DNA of 64,000 bases, taken from positions 434,001 to 498,000 of the forward strand of contig VRMN01000007.1 of NCBI GenBank assembly GCA_008690995.1. The letters run 5' to 3'. This document shows positions 29,887 through 39,483 of the stretch, in pieces (position 1 is the stretch's first letter; every line of letters starts with the position of its first letter). Below the pieces are notes generated by a model. The model saw only the letters and a program-made list of their open reading frames with translations. It searched no databases and was not told the DNA's origin. The position numbers and the translations under genes are program-made. This DNA comes from Porphyridium purpureum (taxonomy: Eukaryota > Rhodophyta > Bangiophyceae > Porphyridiales > Porphyridiaceae).

Positions 29887-32800
29887 ATGGCGAAGAAGAA
29901 CCGTGCGGCGCCTGCCGCAATCGCGGTTGCAGCCGCGGCGGCGGCTGAACCTGTGACGGCGGCGGCGGGAAACTCTCAAAATCCCCAGAGTCCGCAGAAT
30001 GGAGCGCCGAAAGTGTCGGACCGCACAGTGTTTGTGCGTGGACTGCCGTCGGACGCGACCAGCGACGAGCTGCAGACGTTGTTCTCGCAGTATGGACCTG
30101 TACGACATGCGGTTGCCGTGACTGCAACTTCTGGAACGGATCGACGGCGCTCCGAGGGAGCCGATGTCGTGCCACAGACAGCAAAGGCGAAGTGTACTGG
30201 CGTCGGGTTTGTCCATTTTGCTCTCACAGCCGCAACAAACAGTGCTATTGAAGCCGGCTCGCGCGCTCCCGGAATCAGGCTGCATGGTCATAAGCTGCAT
30301 ATCGAGTTGGCCCGGCGAAGAGACAGAAAGGGAAAATTCGCTGCACACGCTTTGGGTGAGGCTGACGCAGATACCGCAGAAGGTGGTGTCGAGAATGCGG
30401 CGGGCGCGCAAGCCGGCGCCTATTCATCAGCCGCTGTGAAAGAGCAGGAAGCGAATAATGTCAAGCGATCGAAAAAGCGGCCACGTGTCTCGTCCAAGAT
30501 GTTGGAGGAGGAGAACCCACGCAGTGACAGGTCGAAAACGACCGAAAATCCATTACCAGATGGCGACGCGAAGGACAATGCGTCGACGACGATAAATGTT
30601 CAAACAGGCACGTTGCCGAAAAGAACAGTCATTGTTCAATTTTTCTCGACGCCAGGTGATAAGAATGAAGATCATGGCGAGCAAAAATTACAGCGCAGTG
30701 CCAAAAAGACCCAATCTGTTAATAAGGTGCAAGACGGACCCGGTTTGGAGCCAGAGCAAGGCCGAGTTGAGTTTATCAAGCAGCTTTTGCGGCGCTTTGC
30801 GAGCACAGACAAAAGCAAATCGCAAGAGACGCAGCGCATAGAGGAGGTCGAAAGCGTTGAATTGCGCGGAGACCCCGAGCTTGGCCATGCGCAAGTTGGA
30901 CGTGCCGTGTACGTGACATTTGTAAGCTTCGTGGCTGCGCGCAAGTATCTGTGTGCTTTGCACGGGCAGATTTACGTAGAACGTGGTTCAGGAGTGGAAA
31001 CCACGTACAAGACTGACGCTCATGTGGATGCGTATCGCAGCACTTCCCGTCGCGCGCGATTAATTGTACGCAACGTACCCTTCAAAGCGAACAAGCAGCA
31101 TCTCGAGACGTTTTTTTCCAAGTGTGGACCGATACGCGAAATTGTGCTTCCACCAAAACCAGGTACGTCTCAATCACCTTCGAACCTGCACGCCGGGTTT
31201 GGGTTCGTGCAATTTTTCATCCCGACCGACGCAGTGCAGGCCGTCACACGCTGCAATGGGGAGAAAATTCTCGGCCGCGTGGTCGCAGTGGATGTCGCAG
31301 TATCCAAGGAAGTCTATCAAAAGGTCGCCCACGATGACGAGAGAGAAACGTTGGGCGATGCTCCTGGATCAGCGCATTCGATTTCGGACGACGATGAAAG
31401 CAGCGAGGAGGACTCTGACGATGACGACATTGAGCGTGGCGAGAACCGAGCATCGAAGCGATCCAAAACAGATTCTGAAATTGAAGCGACGCTGAAGCCA
31501 AAGCGCGCAGGCGTATCGAGCACGGAAGAGCTTGCACGCACATTGTTCATTCGCAATGTGTTGTTTGAGACGTCGAAGGACGACCTTCGTGCGCTCTTGA
31601 GCACCTACGGAACCGTGGAGCAGTGCGTGCTTGTTACCGACAAGACCACTGGTCGACCACGCGGCAATGCGTTTGTGCGCTTCGCGAGTATAGATGCTAT
31701 GCAAAAGGCCCTAGACGCCGCGCGGTACGAGAAGTATCAGAATGCGCAGCATTTACGCGTCGAGGATTACGAGGCGGACGGCATCGGTATTGGCTTGCCG
31801 TTGATGGGAAGGCGCATCTTGCTGTTCCCCGCGATCGACAAGGGCACGGCTAAGGATGCGGAAGCAAAAATGCAGGCCATGACGGGCAAGCGGAAGGAGG
31901 ATAAGCGGAACCTCTGGTTGGCATTGGAGGGTTATATTGACGTGGACGGGCAATCACCGGCAACGGCCGGAATGACCCCAGATGATATCGAGCGTCGGCG
32001 GCGCGCACAAACGGAGAAGAGAAACAAGCTAAGCACGAATCCCAACCTTTTTGTATCCACGACACGGCTGTGTGTACGCAACTTACCCAAGGATCTGGAT
32101 GACAAGACTCTAAGTCAGCTCGCACTCGCAGCAGCGAAGCAGGCTCGGCAGGTGCAAGAAGCAGATGGCTCTGGTGAAATCGAACCACGCACTGGCAAGT
32201 TTGCTCCGTCAGAGTTGTTCACACAAGTCAAAGTCGTACGGTCCGAGGAGAGACGGGATTTGACCGGGAAACAGAGATCAAAGGGATTCGGTTTTATCGA
32301 GTGCAAAAGGCACGAAATGGCTCTTGGTATTCTGCGTGTTCTCAATAACAATCCGCGCGCGCTATCGCGACTGATCCCGGGGTGGACACAACAGGCCCCT
32401 CATGATCGGCATCGTCAGCATCAGCGTCTGATCGTGGATTTTGCACTGGAGGACAAGCGCAAATTGCAGGTGCTGGAGAGGACGAAGAAAAAGGGAGCTG
32501 AGGCAGAAAAGGCAAAGGAGGATGCGCGTGCTGCTGCGGACCAAACGCAGGTGACGAGGAAAAAGACCAAGTATGAGAAAGAGCTTGCCAAACGAGAGAA
32601 GCGAAAGGTCAAGAAGCAGGAAAAGCGCGCGGCGGCTGAACGCGACGATGAGGTCGAGCTGTTGACGCGTGAAGTTGAACATGAGCTGGACGCGGATACA
32701 CTCGAGTTTGGGGCTTTGGGTGATCAGGTGGTGAAGAAACAAACAAAGAAGCGGAAGCATGCCGATGCCGGCGCCGTTAAGGATTATACCCGGCACCAGC

Positions 32801-33036
32801 CACACGAAGCAGAAAAGAAGCAAAAGCGAGATATTGACACTGCTTTGGATGCAGTGGCTTCCGCGGCACTGACTGCCACAGCAGATGTTGAGGCGCCAGG
32901 AAAAAGAAAAAAGGTGAAAGCGAGTGAAAGGAAGGAGCGAGAGGAGAATCATAGGCTTGATGAAATGATCGCTGGGTACCGCTCCCGGCTACTAGGACGA
33001 GCAAAGGTCAATATAGCTGAGAGCTCGCGCGGATAA
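29887..33036 (+). CDS. Nucleolar RNA-binding protein, RBM28/Nop4 type
   Basis: Multi-RRM protein of 60S ribosome biogenesis. I chose the ATG at 29887 because it has A at -3 and G at +4 and begins MAKKNRAAP followed by an Ala-rich stretch; upstream in-frame ATGs would add 48 or fewer unconserved residues. The protein then has 1049 residues. RRM1 is at about 45-125 (TVFVRGL, GVGFVHF). A degenerate RRM is at about 244-375 and another RRM at about 391-480 (LIVRNVPF, GFGFVQF). An acidic Ser/Asp/Glu block follows (about 495-520), then an RRM at about 551-640 (LFIRNVLF, NAFVRF) and a C-terminal RRM at about 726-830 (LCVRNLPK, GFGFIEC). The tail from about 850 is Lys/Glu-rich and coiled. This order with the acidic spacer is that of Nop4 (yeast) and RBM28 (animals). 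It converges with BCD1. Confidence 0.87.
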   Translation: MAKKNRAAPAAIAVAAAAAAEPVTAAAGNSQNPQSPQNGAPKVSDRTVFVRGLPSDATSDELQTLFSQYGPVRHAVAVTATSGTDRRRSEGADVVPQTAKAKCTGVGFVHFALTAATNSAIEAGSRAPGIRLHGHKLHIELARRRDRKGKFAAHALGEADADTAEGGVENAAGAQAGAYSSAAVKEQEANNVKRSKKRPRVSSKMLEEENPRSDRSKTTENPLPDGDAKDNASTTINVQTGTLPKRTVIVQFFSTPGDKNEDHGEQKLQRSAKKTQSVNKVQDGPGLEPEQGRVEFIKQLLRRFASTDKSKSQETQRIEEVESVELRGDPELGHAQVGRAVYVTFVSFVAARKYLCALHGQIYVERGSGVETTYKTDAHVDAYRSTSRRARLIVRNVPFKANKQHLETFFSKCGPIREIVLPPKPGTSQSPSNLHAGFGFVQFFIPTDAVQAVTRCNGEKILGRVVAVDVAVSKEVYQKVAHDDERETLGDAPGSAHSISDDDESSEEDSDDDDIERGENRASKRSKTDSEIEATLKPKRAGVSSTEELARTLFIRNVLFETSKDDLRALLSTYGTVEQCVLVTDKTTGRPRGNAFVRFASIDAMQKALDAARYEKYQNAQHLRVEDYEADGIGIGLPLMGRRILLFPAIDKGTAKDAEAKMQAMTGKRKEDKRNLWLALEGYIDVDGQSPATAGMTPDDIERRRRAQTEKRNKLSTNPNLFVSTTRLCVRNLPKDLDDKTLSQLALAAAKQARQVQEADGSGEIEPRTGKFAPSELFTQVKVVRSEERRDLTGKQRSKGFGFIECKRHEMALGILRVLNNNPRALSRLIPGWTQQAPHDRHRQHQRLIVDFALEDKRKLQVLERTKKKGAEAEKAKEDARAAADQTQVTRKKTKYEKELAKREKRKVKKQEKRAAAERDDEVELLTREVEHELDADTLEFGALGDQVVKKQTKKRKHADAGAVKDYTRHQPHEAEKKQKRDIDTALDAVASAALTATADVEAPGKRKKVKASERKEREENHRLDEMIAGYRSRLLGRAKVNIAESSRG

Positions 33037-33209
33037 AAGGCCTCCTACAATAGCAGTGTTTACTGCGTCTTTGGTTAACCCAAAATTACCTTTATTTCAT
33101 CGACGTCTTAATGAGACTTTCATCCAACCTCGCTCCTTGCTTTACATGATACAAAGCCTACTTGATTCCTATTGTCGCATGTTCTATTGGTGGCTAGCTC
33201 TTTTCAAAG

Positions 33210-34259
33210 CTATGGCTCGGCTAAAGTGTTCACTTCGTGCACGAGACACGGTTTTCCGTGGAAAAGAGACCCAGAAGGATTAAGTGAGGCTACATCTCGC
33301 ACACACGTGCCGCAAATAGGCGTGTCCCACTCTGGGCGTTCGATGCCCTCCACGAGACATTCCAAGTGTGGGTACTCAATCACAAGCGAGTTGCTCAACG
33401 CATCCGCGAGCGTCTGTGAGAGTGAAAGCAGCTTAAAGGCCTGCGCATTCGACCCAGCCGCTCGGCACCGCTCCATCCTCAAGTACACCTTATAATTGCA
33501 AGACTTTTCTGTCGCTTCAATCTGGTCCATTTTGATCCTTTTCTGCGCTTGCCGATGTTCTTGCGTCGCAGACGCGTTCTCGCTTGCGCCAGCCCCGTCT
33601 CCACTCCCATGCTCACTCTCGGTTTGTCTTCGAGCCAGCAAGTGATCCAAAACTGTCCGAATGGTTTCGGTCTCGAAGATCGAGTGAACTGTGACCAGCG
33701 AAGCCTCTTGCTCCATACTCGTGCCCTCACGAAAACAGGCTTCAAGCGTCCACGACATGACCAGTCCGTTCGCTCGCGCCGAATCAGGCACTGGCGCTGG
33801 TTCAACATCAGGGGCATTTTGTTGCTGCTCGGGCTTATTCTGACGCGGCTTCATCTTCACCACTCGCGTCCGGTTTGCAGTATGCCGCGAAAACGTGTTG
33901 GGCAAAAACTCCAGCCGCGTTCCCCTCTGCGCAGCCAAGCGTTGCAGCGCAAACTCCTTTCCAGTCAATCTACGTTGCGGATGAGTGTGCCGCTGTGCCG
34001 AGGAATTCGCATCATCAGTACCATTACGCACACCACTGTTCCTCGCGACGCGGTGCACGTCCGCCAGAAAGTTGAGGTCCAACTGCCAGTTCGGCTCGGC
34101 GTACTCTTTCTTGCTCACAAACTGCGCGCGGTCGCGCGTGCCCGAGCACCGATCATTCTGCTTATGCCTTGTCACACATTCGACACTACACGTCCTGACG
34201 CCGCATGCAGGACACCGATACCGCGCTTCCACGCTCCGACAGCTCTCGCAAACCACCAT
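33210..34259 (-). CDS. BCD1: Box C/D snoRNP assembly factor BCD1 (HIT zinc finger)
   Basis: This 349-residue protein starts at a clear ATG. An HIT-type zinc finger fills residues 4-38, with Cys4, Cys7, Cys16, Cys19, Cys24, Cys28, His32 and Cys38. GTRDRAQFVSKKEY follows directly, as in Bcd1/ZNHIT6, which is needed for stable box C/D snoRNA levels. The C-terminal half retains the Bcd1-like WTLEACFREGT, VHSIFETETIRTVLDHLL and ECLVEGIE segments. It ends 173 bp from the stop of the convergent RBM28/Nop4 gene; both act in the nucleolus. Confidence 0.9.
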   Translation of the reverse strand: MVVCESCRSVEARYRCPACGVRTCSVECVTRHKQNDRCSGTRDRAQFVSKKEYAEPNWQLDLNFLADVHRVARNSGVRNGTDDANSSAQRHTHPQRRLTGKEFALQRLAAQRGTRLEFLPNTFSRHTANRTRVVKMKPRQNKPEQQQNAPDVEPAPVPDSARANGLVMSWTLEACFREGTSMEQEASLVTVHSIFETETIRTVLDHLLARRQTESEHGSGDGAGASENASATQEHRQAQKRIKMDQIEATEKSCNYKVYLRMERCRAAGSNAQAFKLLSLSQTLADALSNSLVIEYPHLECLVEGIERPEWDTPICGTCVRDVASLNPSGSLFHGKPCLVHEVNTLAEP

Positions 34260-35854
34260 TACCGCTCACATCCACGCTCGTCCTCTCCCTCGGTCTCCTG
34301 CCCGCACACGCCACGCCGCCCGCAATTTTCTCGAAGAAACATAAGTGTACCGCTCGGTGTACCGCGGAATTGAAAGTGCTTGGCGAATGACAGCGTGAGC
34401 ACGCGCGCGGTGACCATTATCGGTACAAGAGCGGCTGCATTCGACCTGGCCATAAGAACACGGGCTTGACTCAACATGTATAAAGTCATTCTTCCGCATC
34501 GTAATCTCTCGCATTTCAATAATGGAGTGTGAATACGCTGCATGTCGTTGTGGTCAAAGGTTGATGCGTAGGTACTGGTCGAGGAACTGCAGCACATAGG
34601 ACAAGGACCAGCGAGCCTGTGTTTGCTGTTCCATGTAGATTCTTGCTGCGAATGTTGGGTCTCTCGCTTTGAAAAGGCAAAGAAGCGCCATCCAAAAAAT
34701 ACTGTACCTTGGTGAAGTCCAGACAGCGCAGTCACAGCATGCCGGGACCCATCCCCGGTAGTTCTTTGCACTGTTGCCTTGAACGCTTACTTTACTGTCT
34801 CTCATTTCTTATCTTTCTTACCTGTTGAGCTGGATTGCGCACCGAAATAAGCCGCTGGATCCCCGCGTGCTACCAAACCCCCGCGCTTTCATGGTGACAC
34901 CAGTCGGGCACGTTCCCATGTGTCTTTCGTCCTCAATCACCGAGTCACATTTGCCTCTGCAGCCGTTGTGGACTTGTTGTCATCATCGCTTTGAATTCTG
35001 TACTGAGAACATAAGACACATGCTCGGAGTATTTCCCGACGTTGGGGATCGCGTGAGTCGCTGTGAGCAACAGAATCGATGCTTCAGTGATTCAGTTCTG
35101 TGACTACGCTAACTGTAGAGGCGTAAATCATGCGCAGTACTTTTCGAAGACCATCTACCTTGACCACGCGTGTCAGCGATGAGCCGTGTTGGGAACAATA
35201 GTGTGACGAAACCGCAGCTGGCGAACGTTGGGGTCTCAATGAGAAGCAAAATCGACCATCCTGCCCGAGCGCGAGATTCAGAGGCGTGCGCTCGCATTCT
35301 ACCACTAGCGTATGCGCTCATTTTTAGGCCTGTATTCCATCAACTCGCGCTTTTCCAAATCGCATATTCTTCCGCCAACAGAATGGAGCATGCCTCGTGA
35401 GCAGAATAGATCTACACGGCTACACGCCGCAACTATTCCATGACCAGTCATCTACCCGTTCATGGACAAAAGGAAACGAGTCTATCATATCATGACCATG
35501 CCACTCGTACCTCGCATACATTCTTGAACATCATCAAGGTCCTGCTGAGATCTCAAAGCCCTTCTCGATTCTCCCTTCCTCGATCCCCATCTCTTACGTC
35601 ATCATCATCATCATCATCATCTGCTTGTTGATCAGCTCCCTGCTGCCCTCGATCGCGTCAGCCTGCGCTGGCACTGGCGCTGGCACTAGTGCTGGTATTG
35701 GCGCTGCCAGAAACCTTCTCGCCTGCTCCACAGACATGTCATCTTTCTTCCGTCCGACAGTCGCACATCAATGTGGAGCTTGTTCGCTGGACGAATTGTG
35801 ACGTGTGAGGTGACCAGGCAGGAGAGAAAGAGTGCGGTAGGTGATCGTGTGTGC
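34260..35854. other. Intergenic tract before GMPPB
   Basis: There is a (CAT)n run at about 35598-35621 and a short GCACTGGCGCTG-type repeat at about 35667-35705. No gene is supported. Confidence 0.4.
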
Positions 35855-35862
35855 TATAAAGG
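35855..35862 (+). promoter_or_regulatory. TATA box candidate for GMPPB
   Basis: TATAAAGG lies 124 bp before the GMPPB ATG at 35986, a plausible position for a short 5' leader. Confidence 0.45.
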
Positions 35863-35985
35863 AAGGACGCTGTGGAGTGCGTCTTGCGTTGAGCGCTTGC
35901 GCGTGGTTCACGTGGGTCACGAGGATCTGCAGCGCGGCTTCGGTGCTTGCGGTCGCGGAGGGATTTGGTGAGACTTGGCAACAGG

Positions 35986-37062
35986 ATGAAGGCGTTGATC
36001 TTGGTGGGCGGGTACGGGACGCGATTGCGGCCGTTGACACTTTCCGCGCCCAAGCCGCTGGTCGAGTTTGCAAACCAGGCGATGGTGATGCACCAGATCC
36101 AGGCGTTGGCGAAAGTGGGTGTGAGCGAAGTGGTGCTGGCGGTGAACTACCAGCCGAATACGATGCGTGATTTTTTGGCACGTGAACAGGAGAAGCTGGG
36201 GATCAAGATCACGACGTCACAGGAGAACGAGCCCATGGGCACTGCCGGTCCAATCAAGCTGGCAGAAGAGCATCTGAATGATGGTGAGCCCTTCTTTGTG
36301 CTCAACTCGGACGTCACGTGTACATTCCCGTTTCAGCAGATGCTCGAGTTTCACAAGAAGGCCGGCGCAGAGGGCACACTGCTGGTCACCAAGGTCGAGG
36401 AGCCGTCTGCTTTTGGTGTGGTCGTCTACGATGCCGACGGAAGGATCAATCGCTTTGTCGAAAAGCCGAAAATGTTCGTGGGCAATCGTATCAACGCCGG
36501 CATCTACTTATTGTCGCCCAGCGTCTTCGCAAGAATCCCACTCAAGCCAACTTCCATCGAGAAGGAGGTGTTTCCAGCGATTGCTGTAGATGGAAATCTG
36601 TTCTGCATGGAGCTTGACGGGTTCTGGGCCGACGTTGGGAAACCCAAGGACTTCATCACCGGCACAGGCGCCTACTTGAAACATCTGCGAAATGTCGAGC
36701 CGCACCGGCTCAGGTCAGGGCCAGAGTTCTTTGGCAATGTGCTCGTGGACCCTTCAGCTACAATTGGTCTGGGCTGCCGCATTGGACCGGATGTGGTCAT
36801 TGGTCCAGATTGTGTCGTTGAGAACGGCGTGTGCCTCAAGCGCGTTACCATGCTTCCACGCAGCAAAGTGCGCTCGCATTCGTGGGTGTGCGACTCGATT
36901 GTGGGATGGGACTCGGTGGTGGGTGAGTGGGTGCGCATGGAGTCGACGTCTGTGCTTGGTGAAGACGTTACCATAAAGTCGGAAGTGTATCTCAATGGCG
37001 CCGTCGTCCTGCCGCACAAGAGCGTCGGCGAGGACATCCCAGAACCCAAGATCGTCATGTAA
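35986..37062 (+). CDS. GMPPB: Mannose-1-phosphate guanylyltransferase (GDP-mannose pyrophosphorylase)
   Basis: It makes GDP-mannose from mannose 1-phosphate and GTP in the cytosol, for N-glycans, GPI anchors, ascorbate and matrix polysaccharides. With the start at the ATG at 35986 the protein has 358 residues, the family's usual length; the frame is open only 39 bases further up, to a TTG. The nucleotide-binding signature [11 protein letters not shown] is at 5-15, the metal ligand Asp109 sits in LNSDV, and FVEKPK, NAGIYL and GFWADVGKP follow in order. The C-terminal left-handed beta-helix shows hexapeptide periodicity ([19 protein letters not shown]). A 9-T run follows the stop. Confidence 0.95.
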   Translation: MKALILVGGYGTRLRPLTLSAPKPLVEFANQAMVMHQIQALAKVGVSEVVLAVNYQPNTMRDFLAREQEKLGIKITTSQENEPMGTAGPIKLAEEHLNDGEPFFVLNSDVTCTFPFQQMLEFHKKAGAEGTLLVTKVEEPSAFGVVVYDADGRINRFVEKPKMFVGNRINAGIYLLSPSVFARIPLKPTSIEKEVFPAIAVDGNLFCMELDGFWADVGKPKDFITGTGAYLKHLRNVEPHRLRSGPEFFGNVLVDPSATIGLGCRIGPDVVIGPDCVVENGVCLKRVTMLPRSKVRSHSWVCDSIVGWDSVVGEWVRMESTSVLGEDVTIKSEVYLNGAVVLPHKSVGEDIPEPKIVM

Positions 37063-38366
37063 GTTTTTTTTTTGTCGTGATGCGGTGTCTCCTTCTTTCT
37101 AAACGAGCTTGTTTCTAGTTTATCAGGACAATCGCGTAACGCGACTGATGCTTTCTCCTCGTCGAAAGCAGAAACACAGCAGCGCAAGATTGCTTGACAT
37201 TTCCAACCGAACCATAGATGACACCAGTTTGCACGACGCTGAAAATGGTGTGCGCGAAAATTCTGACTTGTCAATCGCGACGGCATATCCTGGGATTGGC
37301 ACCGCATTCCGCTTCCCAGACCTCGCATTCTTCTCAATGCGTGTCACTGACAAAGACGAAAAGGTGTGATCATGCGCGTGCGCGCGCCGTGGCGCATTGG
37401 TGTTCACCGCCAGCTCTGCATAGCACATCCAATGTGGCACTGTTCGAAAGCAAGTGCAAACAAATAACCTCTCCTTGGTGTCCATGTCACACGGTCCGTC
37501 AGGCTGCTCTAAAATCAAGCAGGTCAATCATGCGATGCAACGGGGCGGGTCATGTGGATGATCACTCTAAAAGCGCGTCACATGCGCGTAGCTAGTGCGA
37601 CAGACATGGACCATCGTCGGCCTTTCTCGTGCGTCCATCCACCGAATCGTACAAACTGTGAGGCATAACGACGACTTTTCAGTGTCGACCAGCGTCACAA
37701 GATGCATCGATGTCGCTCATCGTCGGTTCTCCGAAGAAGAACTGTTGAGGTCAACCGCGCGACGGACAAGCAGCATGATGCAAACGAGACGTTACTACAT
37801 TTGTCTCTTCTTGCCGCGCTTCGGTGCCGATAAAGTCAAGCAACTTACGCATACGACGCGGGCCCAGCGGCATCCTCCCCTCGGGACTTGCCTCGTCTTA
37901 GAGTGCGCTGAACGGTCTCGCCGTTTGTGCCTTCACAGTCTGGAATTTGATACGGCTTCGTGAGCACGCTGAGCGGCACTTCTTCTTTTGGAAAATTCTG
38001 TGCTCCATTCGGCGCTAGGCATCAACAGCCCATGGGCGTTGTCACCAGACTGTCACATCTGGAGCGGAGAAGAGAGCCGTCCGACTCTTCCACATACCAC
38101 GCGAATAGATGCGTCAGCGTCCGTCAGCACGTTAGGATCATTTGCTTGCGTCTCGATCAAGCTCCCAATAATGATGCTGTGAGCATGATCGTGACGCTCA
38201 TTCACGGCGAGTCGTCACGCTATTCTGCCGGCTTCATTTATGCGCGCATTCAAGCGCAAGTCACCGAGCACGCTCGAGTCGTGTGTCGCGTCTCGTCGCG
38301 CTTTCATGCGATCGACGAGAAGCGGTCTCGTTGAAAGTCTGCACGTATTGGCATCGCCAAACTCGA
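37063..38366. other. Intergenic tract between GMPPB and the LPLAT-like gene
   Basis: Open frames of up to 134 codons overlap on both strands with no motif. The downstream gene's frame is open from a GTG at 38283. Confidence 0.4.
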
Positions 38367-39419
38367 ATGGAAAAGTATCGCAGTAGCACAGATGCGGCGA
38401 CGGGCATCCATCCGTTTCTGCCGCCGTCCGCGGCTGTGTCGCGCGGGTCCACGCCGTTTGCGGCGTGCGTGCTGGGTGCGCTCGTGCTTGCGCCGGTATG
38501 GCTTCCCGTAGTGTTGGTGTGGCTCGTGTTGGACGGGTTGCACATGTGTGGCTTGCGCGATGCGGTGGCTGGCCGCGCGCTGCTTAGTATGCTCGGCGGG
38601 GCCAATCTCCTGGATCCGACCATGTCCGACATGCAAACGTACAAGCCCGCGGGAAGACGGCGAAGGACCGACGAAACGACACCAACGCAAACATCGGATC
38701 ATGAGTGGATCAAGATTCGGAACGCGCATGGCGCGCTGGTCGTTGTCAACACGCCAACACCTCTTGCTGTGCTCTTGCTTAGTCTCAAAATCTCACCGAC
38801 GTTTGTCGTGCCGGCGCAGAGTGGCTGCGGCATGGCGGTACCTGCTTCTCATGTTGTCGAGATCTCGACTCGACAAGCCGTTCTGCTGGCTAGCGCAGCT
38901 CGTTTTGGGGATTGGAGGCGGATACTTCTGTCTATTTCTTGTGGCAAGTCGAGCGCATCCAGTGCCGCGGCAACGTCAGGCCAGACGACGGAATTGAGCG
39001 CGCTGCTCAAGCAGAAGAAACAGGCTCGTGGTGGTCCGGTCGTCATCTTCGCGGAGGGCATGCCGACGAATGGAAGAGGAGTCGCACGCTTTGCATTTTC
39101 TTTGGACGCCAGCAACGAGCTTCGCGGAAAGAGCGACAGCTCATTCAGCATGTTTGCATGTGGTTTCTTGTACGAACTAGCACCGCAAGCCGTGCCGCGC
39201 GTCGAAGTGTCGCGAACGCGATACTTTGTGCGTTTGCTCGGAAGCGCTTCCTTTCTGAGACCACTGCGCATATGTATGTCCGTTCAAGTCGTACCCGAGC
39301 CCGGGCGATTGGAGCATGCACGCGCAGCGCTTGCGCAATGCGTTCGTCTGCCCCTTCTCAATGTGGGCACCGAGGAGCGCGAACGTTTCGAAAGCCAATG
39401 GGCCGAGGCAAATAAATAA
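38367..39419 (+). CDS. Lysophospholipid acyltransferase-like protein (LOA1/Vps66-like)
   Basis: This 350-residue protein starts at the ATG at 38367. One strong hydrophobic segment (about 32-56) probably anchors it in the ER or lipid-droplet membrane. The best motif is VIFAEGMPTNGRGVARF, with Glu230. It matches block III of the PlsC/LPLAT superfamily, especially the EG-T-xNGR form of yeast LOA1. Upstream, at 128-134, NTPTPLA stands where the family's HX4D block I (NHxSPLD) would be, so both the His and the Asp appear to be replaced. It may be an acyltransferase with altered chemistry, or an inactive relative. The stop lies inside an AATAAATAAATA run that could supply the polyadenylation signal. 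It converges with the channel gene, 64 bp away. Confidence 0.65.
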   Translation: MEKYRSSTDAATGIHPFLPPSAAVSRGSTPFAACVLGALVLAPVWLPVVLVWLVLDGLHMCGLRDAVAGRALLSMLGGANLLDPTMSDMQTYKPAGRRRRTDETTPTQTSDHEWIKIRNAHGALVVVNTPTPLAVLLLSLKISPTFVVPAQSGCGMAVPASHVVEISTRQAVLLASAARFGDWRRILLSISCGKSSASSAAATSGQTTELSALLKQKKQARGGPVVIFAEGMPTNGRGVARFAFSLDASNELRGKSDSSFSMFACGFLYELAPQAVPRVEVSRTRYFVRLLGSASFLRPLRICMSVQVVPEPGRLEHARAALAQCVRLPLLNVGTEERERFESQWAEANK

Positions 39420-39483
39420 ATATGCACATGGTTGCTTCATTTACAACGTAGGGGTCTGCATCTACACAAGCGAGACCCGCTTG

